Positions 55,901 to 61,900 of a DNA stretch of 64,000 nt are shown one piece after another. The stretch is taken from contig NW_022145610.1 in NCBI RefSeq assembly GCF_000002235.5, positions 249,271 through 313,270 on the forward strand. The letters are read 5' to 3'. The DNA comes from Strongylocentrotus purpuratus. Its lineage: Eukaryota > Echinodermata > Echinoidea > Camarodonta > Strongylocentrotidae. A model generated the notes under the pieces. The model saw only the letters and a program-made list of their open reading frames with translations. It had not been told where the DNA came from and did not search any database. Numbering within the stretch: position 1 is the stretch's first letter; every line of letters starts with the position of its first letter. The translations under genes were made by a program, and so were the position numbers.

Positions 55901-58900
55901 CTGGCATATGTTTTTTCAACGCGCTATCATAACCTGCGTATAATTATATTAGCGCGCATTTAATGAGACGCGTTAATTGAGCATTACTTTTAATTAAACG
56001 TGTGATGTCACAATGCTTATCTACCTAAACGGCGCCTGCACAATGGCCCATCAAAAATCCGGATTTTAGTTATCCGGTTTATTCGTAGCCTGTCTGTCAC
56101 CGACGTAAATGACAAAAATAGATTTCTAAAATCTGGTTTATTCAAGATGGGTCAGGATTTTTCTGTGTGACACCGCCTAATGTAAGAATAATCGTTTGTC
56201 ATCCTCATTAATATATTGAAGATGTATTTATCTGTATTGTGTACAACCACAGACAATTCAGTTCATTAAAGAAGATTTTTGCCAGTGATTTGTTTTGAAA
56301 GATATGCTATGGATGAAGAATAAAGGCTATTTGTCATATGATTTTCTGGTTTTGTTTAGATTTCTCAGTTGAGACAGCTCCTGGAAGCATTCTGCGTTCA
56401 TAATCCTGAGATTGGCTACTGCCAGGGAATGAACTTCATTGCAGGAATGAGTCTTCTCTTCATGGACATTGAGACAGCTTTCTGGTTAGTATATTCATAT
56501 ACAGTCAAACCTGTCTATAAAGACCACTAAAGGGAAACAAGATTAGTGGTCTTTATATTCAGGTGGTCCTTATGTACAGGTGCCTATAGTAAATGTTTCA
56601 ATGATGAACCAGTTTCAAGGGAAACAAAAAATGTGGTCTTTGTAGACAGGTGGTCACTAAAGCAGGTTTGACTGATTATATATATCAAGTTCATTGACCT
56701 TCACCTTGACTAGCCAAGGCATATGAGTTCAGGCATGTGGACAATGTTCAAGCTCCCTCCCCTACAACTTCTTAACTAGTGGAGTATGATTAGATATTGG
56801 TGTAAATCACTTTTCCCACAGACCCTATCCCAAGTTATTTTATTGATTAAAAGTGTAAAGCTAGTGTTACAATTGTAGTGACTAATATGAAATTCCCTGA
56901 CATGATTAATGGCTTTCTTTCTGATGCCAGGTATTAAAAAGTGAAAATGAAAATAAGTCAAAAGTATACACAAAAGCTACACCTAACTCTTTGCAGATTT
57001 GTTTTATATTTGGGTTTTTTAATTTTTTGGCAGTATTTACCTGTTAACTAATGAATTGCTCTATGCCCCAAAATGCTTTGAAATACAAAACCACACCGGC
57101 TTCCTGTTGGCAGTAGGTGAAAGTGTATATTTGTTCTCCTCTTGTAATGTAGGTGTCTGGTTGCAGTTGTAGAGTACTACTTCCCACACAACTACTTTGA
57201 TGCTAGTCTGATTGGAGCTCAAGCTGATCAGTACGTCTTGAAAGAAATCCTTCAGTGTCGGTTACCTCGGTTACATGCCCATCTTGATGATGTTGGAGTG
57301 GAGATGTGCTCATTCACTCTCAATTGGTTTCTTGCTATCTACTTCGAGGTTGTCCCATTTAATGTAAGTTCAATTCAAAGTTTATTCAACACTCTTCATA
57401 AAAACGTTTTAAACATACAAATACAATGGAATGGAATAATAACAAAAACAAGATAGTGATAACAAATAACAATGGCAATTTATGAGAGCATTTGGGATAG
57501 GCAGAAAGGAGGGATCCCGTATATGAAAGTCTACTCCTAAAAATTAGTTTCAAGAATGACAATTGCTCTTAAAGCAAGATCATGACCAGAAGATAATGTG
57601 ATGGTTTTCCATCATCTTTTTATTCACTTTCTGTTTCAGTCCTGTTAATTAAGTTTCACTTGTTTGTTTTTTTTAATTTATTTTTTTGCTGATATTTTAG
57701 AGCTAGCTCATGTATTGAATACCTTGAATACCCTGAATAGCAAAGCTTTTGGAAAAAAGCCATCTCCAGCTGCCAAGCTTCCAGGTCTAACTTCAAGGGG
57801 GAGGGGAATGTCCGAGCTTCCAGGTCTTGCACCATGGTCATTTTACATCTGTCTCTTGCTTGCTAGGTCATATCGGGATTGTTATAGTTGGAGTGTTGTA
57901 TTGGATGTATGTATTGTACCATCATGTTGTTTGATTGTTTGTTGGTCCGTAGACGTTGCTGAGGATCTGGGATTGCTTCCTCCTGGACGGTCTCTACGTT
58001 CTCTTCCAGTTCTCCATGGCTTTACTACAGTATCATGAAGAAGCTCTACTTAGTAGGAAGGACATACTTGCTCTACTCAAAGATACCAAACAACTCTGTA
58101 AACTCAGCTACAACATAGAGAACTTGGTTCAGGTATAGTGCATTGTATATCAATGGTAGTACCACCATTGAAATGGTTAGCAGTATGAGTAGAAACGTTT
58201 GTGTCCTACTATAGAGTGTTTCTCTTTCACTTGTGAGTTCAAACTAATAATTTCCTGAAAATTGATGTGCTTCTAGTTGTAGTTCCTCTTTTCTGGTGCT
58301 TTTTCTATTATATTTGTTGTTTTATTGCATATTTTTGTAATATAATTATTCATTGTATTTTGCGGCATGAGAAATAAAATCATTTGAATCATTTGAACTA
58401 TGTGACTCTCTGACAGCTCCTTTTCCAGCTGAATTGTGCTATGGAGATATGATATTTTGGTAAAATCAGGGATGCCAGTTTTCAGTCAATAGCCTGAATT
58501 CAGGCCCTGGCGAGTTATTTTCAGACCATAGTTTAGGCTTTTTTGTGTACAAAATAGCTCATTCTAGGTGATTTTCAGGTCCTCTGATCAATTCTAACTG
58601 GCATCCCTGTAAAATGTTTCTTGGGGGGGGGGGGAGGGAGGGAGGTTTCACCTCCTTGTAGTAACACTTGATTTGGTGTCATTTCATAGTCATTTCAATG
58701 TAATTACCAAGATAAGTTATTTGTCTGTTGTAGACTGTGAAGGATAACATGAAGGAGTTCCAGTCCTGGAGCTGGATTGAAGAGAGACAGGCACACTACA
58801 TGAACAACCTACAGAAGGTATATGAGGAACAGGAGAGAGCAAGAAAGGAGTTTGAGAAGCAAGAAGGTCTAACAAGTAGCAGCGTGCAGACCATCACAGC

Positions 58901-61900
58901 AGGACCTCCTAGTGGGACTGAAGAATCTTCCTATGGAGAGGTGTCTGATCATGATCTTAAGATGGACTGTGCTGTAGAATATGCACAAGGTAATCAACCA
59001 TTCAGTCAATTCAATTCAATAAAGGTTTATTCAAACATGTTTCGCAGTACAAAGACTGAATTATACATGTCATACAAAGATTAAAATACATTGTCAATAC
59101 AAATTGCAATTGTGAATAAAACATATTCACTTAAATTTCCTTTTACTTTAATCATTTATATGAATTAGAATATCAGTGTGGTCATATTGGTGTGAGATCT
59201 CCATTCCCCTTTCATCAAAATCATGTAACATATTCTCCCTTGATTAAGAATTTATATTTGGGTTCATGTTTTGAAAGTTGTTGGAGTGTTTTGATTGATT
59301 TATTCTGGAAACATTCTTGATGTTATTGTCCTTATTCAAAGGAGATGGAGTGTAGCACAGTATATCATGAATATAACATATCATCTCATCATACATATTT
59401 CATGTGTTTGACATTCTGAGGTAGTTCTGAGCAACATATCACCTATCTACTGATTAGGCATACATGTAAAACATTCAGTATGTGAGGTGTTAAAGGTAAT
59501 ACAAAGTTTTGGTCTGGGGTCATGAATTTGGTTCAAATGAACATATTGGAAGCATATGTGATCCTACAATATTCAGTGATCATTGTCGCGGTTGAAATCG
59601 AGTCTAAAGTTATGAAATTGTAAATAATAAACTCTTTATGTTGTATAGCTCCCTCTCAAGGTCAAGATATCAATTAAGCTATAAAACAATGTTTCTTGAC
59701 TAAGATTGACCGATTTGCTATTCCCGTTTGTAAATTATATATCAGAACTACATATTCTGTGATTTTCATGGTCTCAGCTACCATTGTACGGCCGTAGGCG
59801 CTATCTGAAATTTATCAAAATTTACCGGGAGCACCGGTAAAGTTTAATATTTTTAATTTTTCTCAAAAGCGTAAGTGTTTTAGGGGATAATTTTTTTAGT
59901 GCCCTTAATACATCCACAAGGGTATCCAAATATATCAAAATTGTAAAGAATCACTATCCACCCATTTTTTGAAATTTCCCAAAACTTTGTATTACCTTTA
60001 ATAGAGTGCTTTGTTTGGAGTGAGAGGTAAACTTGAGATAAGGTTGTGTTCAATGTTTGAAGGTAACATGGATATTCATGTCTTGTTTCTTACAGGAGGT
60101 TTGTTGGTATGTCGGGGTGATATCAGACAAGGCTGGATCAGTCGGGTTGATGTAAAGCAGTGCTCTAAACAGAACATTGGTGCCAGGGTAGGTTATATCT
60201 TGTATTAACCGGTCATCTTGCTTCAAAGGGAAAATTCTTTGCTTCCCTCTAATTTACCATGGAGATGTAATTTGTCATTGATTAATTCATTAGCACATAA
60301 AGATGTTGTCTTCCTTCAGATTAAAAACTCCATAAATACGTTGTATTAAGAAGATATCCATCAGTTGTTATAGCTGCATACCCAGTGTAATTTTTTTCCC
60401 CACTAAATTATTTTGATTTGACTAGATTAATTATAGTCATTTTTATCGGACTTCCCTGGCTTCTTTCACAGGGTTCCTGGTTTATTCTCTTTTCACCTTA
60501 AATGTAAAGCAGGGACCTGTTTCACGAAGCCTTTTTTCAATGACAGATGACAAAAATCAGTGACAAATCTGCTGATAACCAATCAGAAGCAAGGATTTCA
60601 TTGCTTATAACAAAAGACTGTCATTTGTCACTGATGACAAGTTTTTTGTGAAGCGGGACACCGGTTGTACTTAGAATATTCAGTGTGTCTATTGAGGTAT
60701 TTAAATAATATGTTGCTTATACCCTTTTCACATCTATTTTTCTTAACCCCGGACTATCCTTAACCCCATACTATCCTTAACCCCATACTATTTTTTTTGC
60801 TGTTCACATCTATTTTCTTAACCCCGGACTATGTGCTTAGCCGGGGTTAAGAAATTTCACGCGATTCACACTACGTTCGCCTTAGCCCCGGACTATTCGA
60901 TAGCTCATGAATATTAATGCTTTTGCTACCGCGCATGCGCCTTTCGACTAAATGAAGGGGAAAAACCCGCGCGCTAAATTCAATATGAATATAAAGATTT
61001 TTTCATAATGACCTCTGCCTCGTAAAAGACTAAACGTCAATACAGAGAGCATGCATGCGTAACGTGAACTGCATGCATGCGTAACGTGAACTGCATGCAT
61101 AGCGCGCGATAAATGCAAATTCACGACCACACGACCACGCTGTCTGTGATTGGCTGTTGCTTAGCCCCGCTTCTCCTTAGCCCGGTTCGGATTCACACTA
61201 CGCAGCTTAGCACCACAATTGCCCGGCTAACCCCGCAATTGCCCGGCTAACCCTGCTATTTTGCAGGGCCAGATAGTCCCGTACTATTTGTGGGGTTAGC
61301 CCACTTTGGCAAAACGTAATGTGAACAGAAAGCCGGCTAAAATTACCCCGGGTAATTGGTGGGGCTAAGGAAGGAATAGGTGGGGCTAAGAGCCCCCTTA
61401 GCCCCACCTATTTCCCGGGGTTAAGCAATATTTGGTAGATGTGAAAAGGGTATTAGTGTTCAACCAATATCTCAACCATGAATTCATATTGAATTTCTTC
61501 TTTCTGTATGACAGCTTGACAGCAGGGTGATCTGTATGTCAATGGCAGGACCAGACTGCGTGCTTCTCGGTACCTTATCATGGTTCCTGTACCTCTTCAA
61601 TGTAAAGACACAGTAAGTCACTCGGTACCCTATCAGGGTTCCTGTATCTCTTCAATGTAAAGACACAGTAAGTCACTCGGTACCCTATCATGGTTCCTGT
61701 ATCTCTTCAATGTAAAGACACAGTAAGTCCCTCGGTACCCTATTGTGGTTCTTATATCTCTTCATTGTAAAGACACAGTAAGTCACTCGGTACCCTATCA
61801 GGGTTCTTATGTCTCTTCAATGTAAAGACACAGTGAGTCACTCGGTACCCTATCATGGTTCCTGTATCTCTTCAATGTAAAGACACAGTAAGTCACTTGG

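Noticed and set aside
57664..58038. 124-codon ORF covering intron 18 and exon 19
   Set aside because: It reads exon 19 in the wrong frame; the TBC frame (RIWDCFLLDG) is the one consistent with both neighbours.
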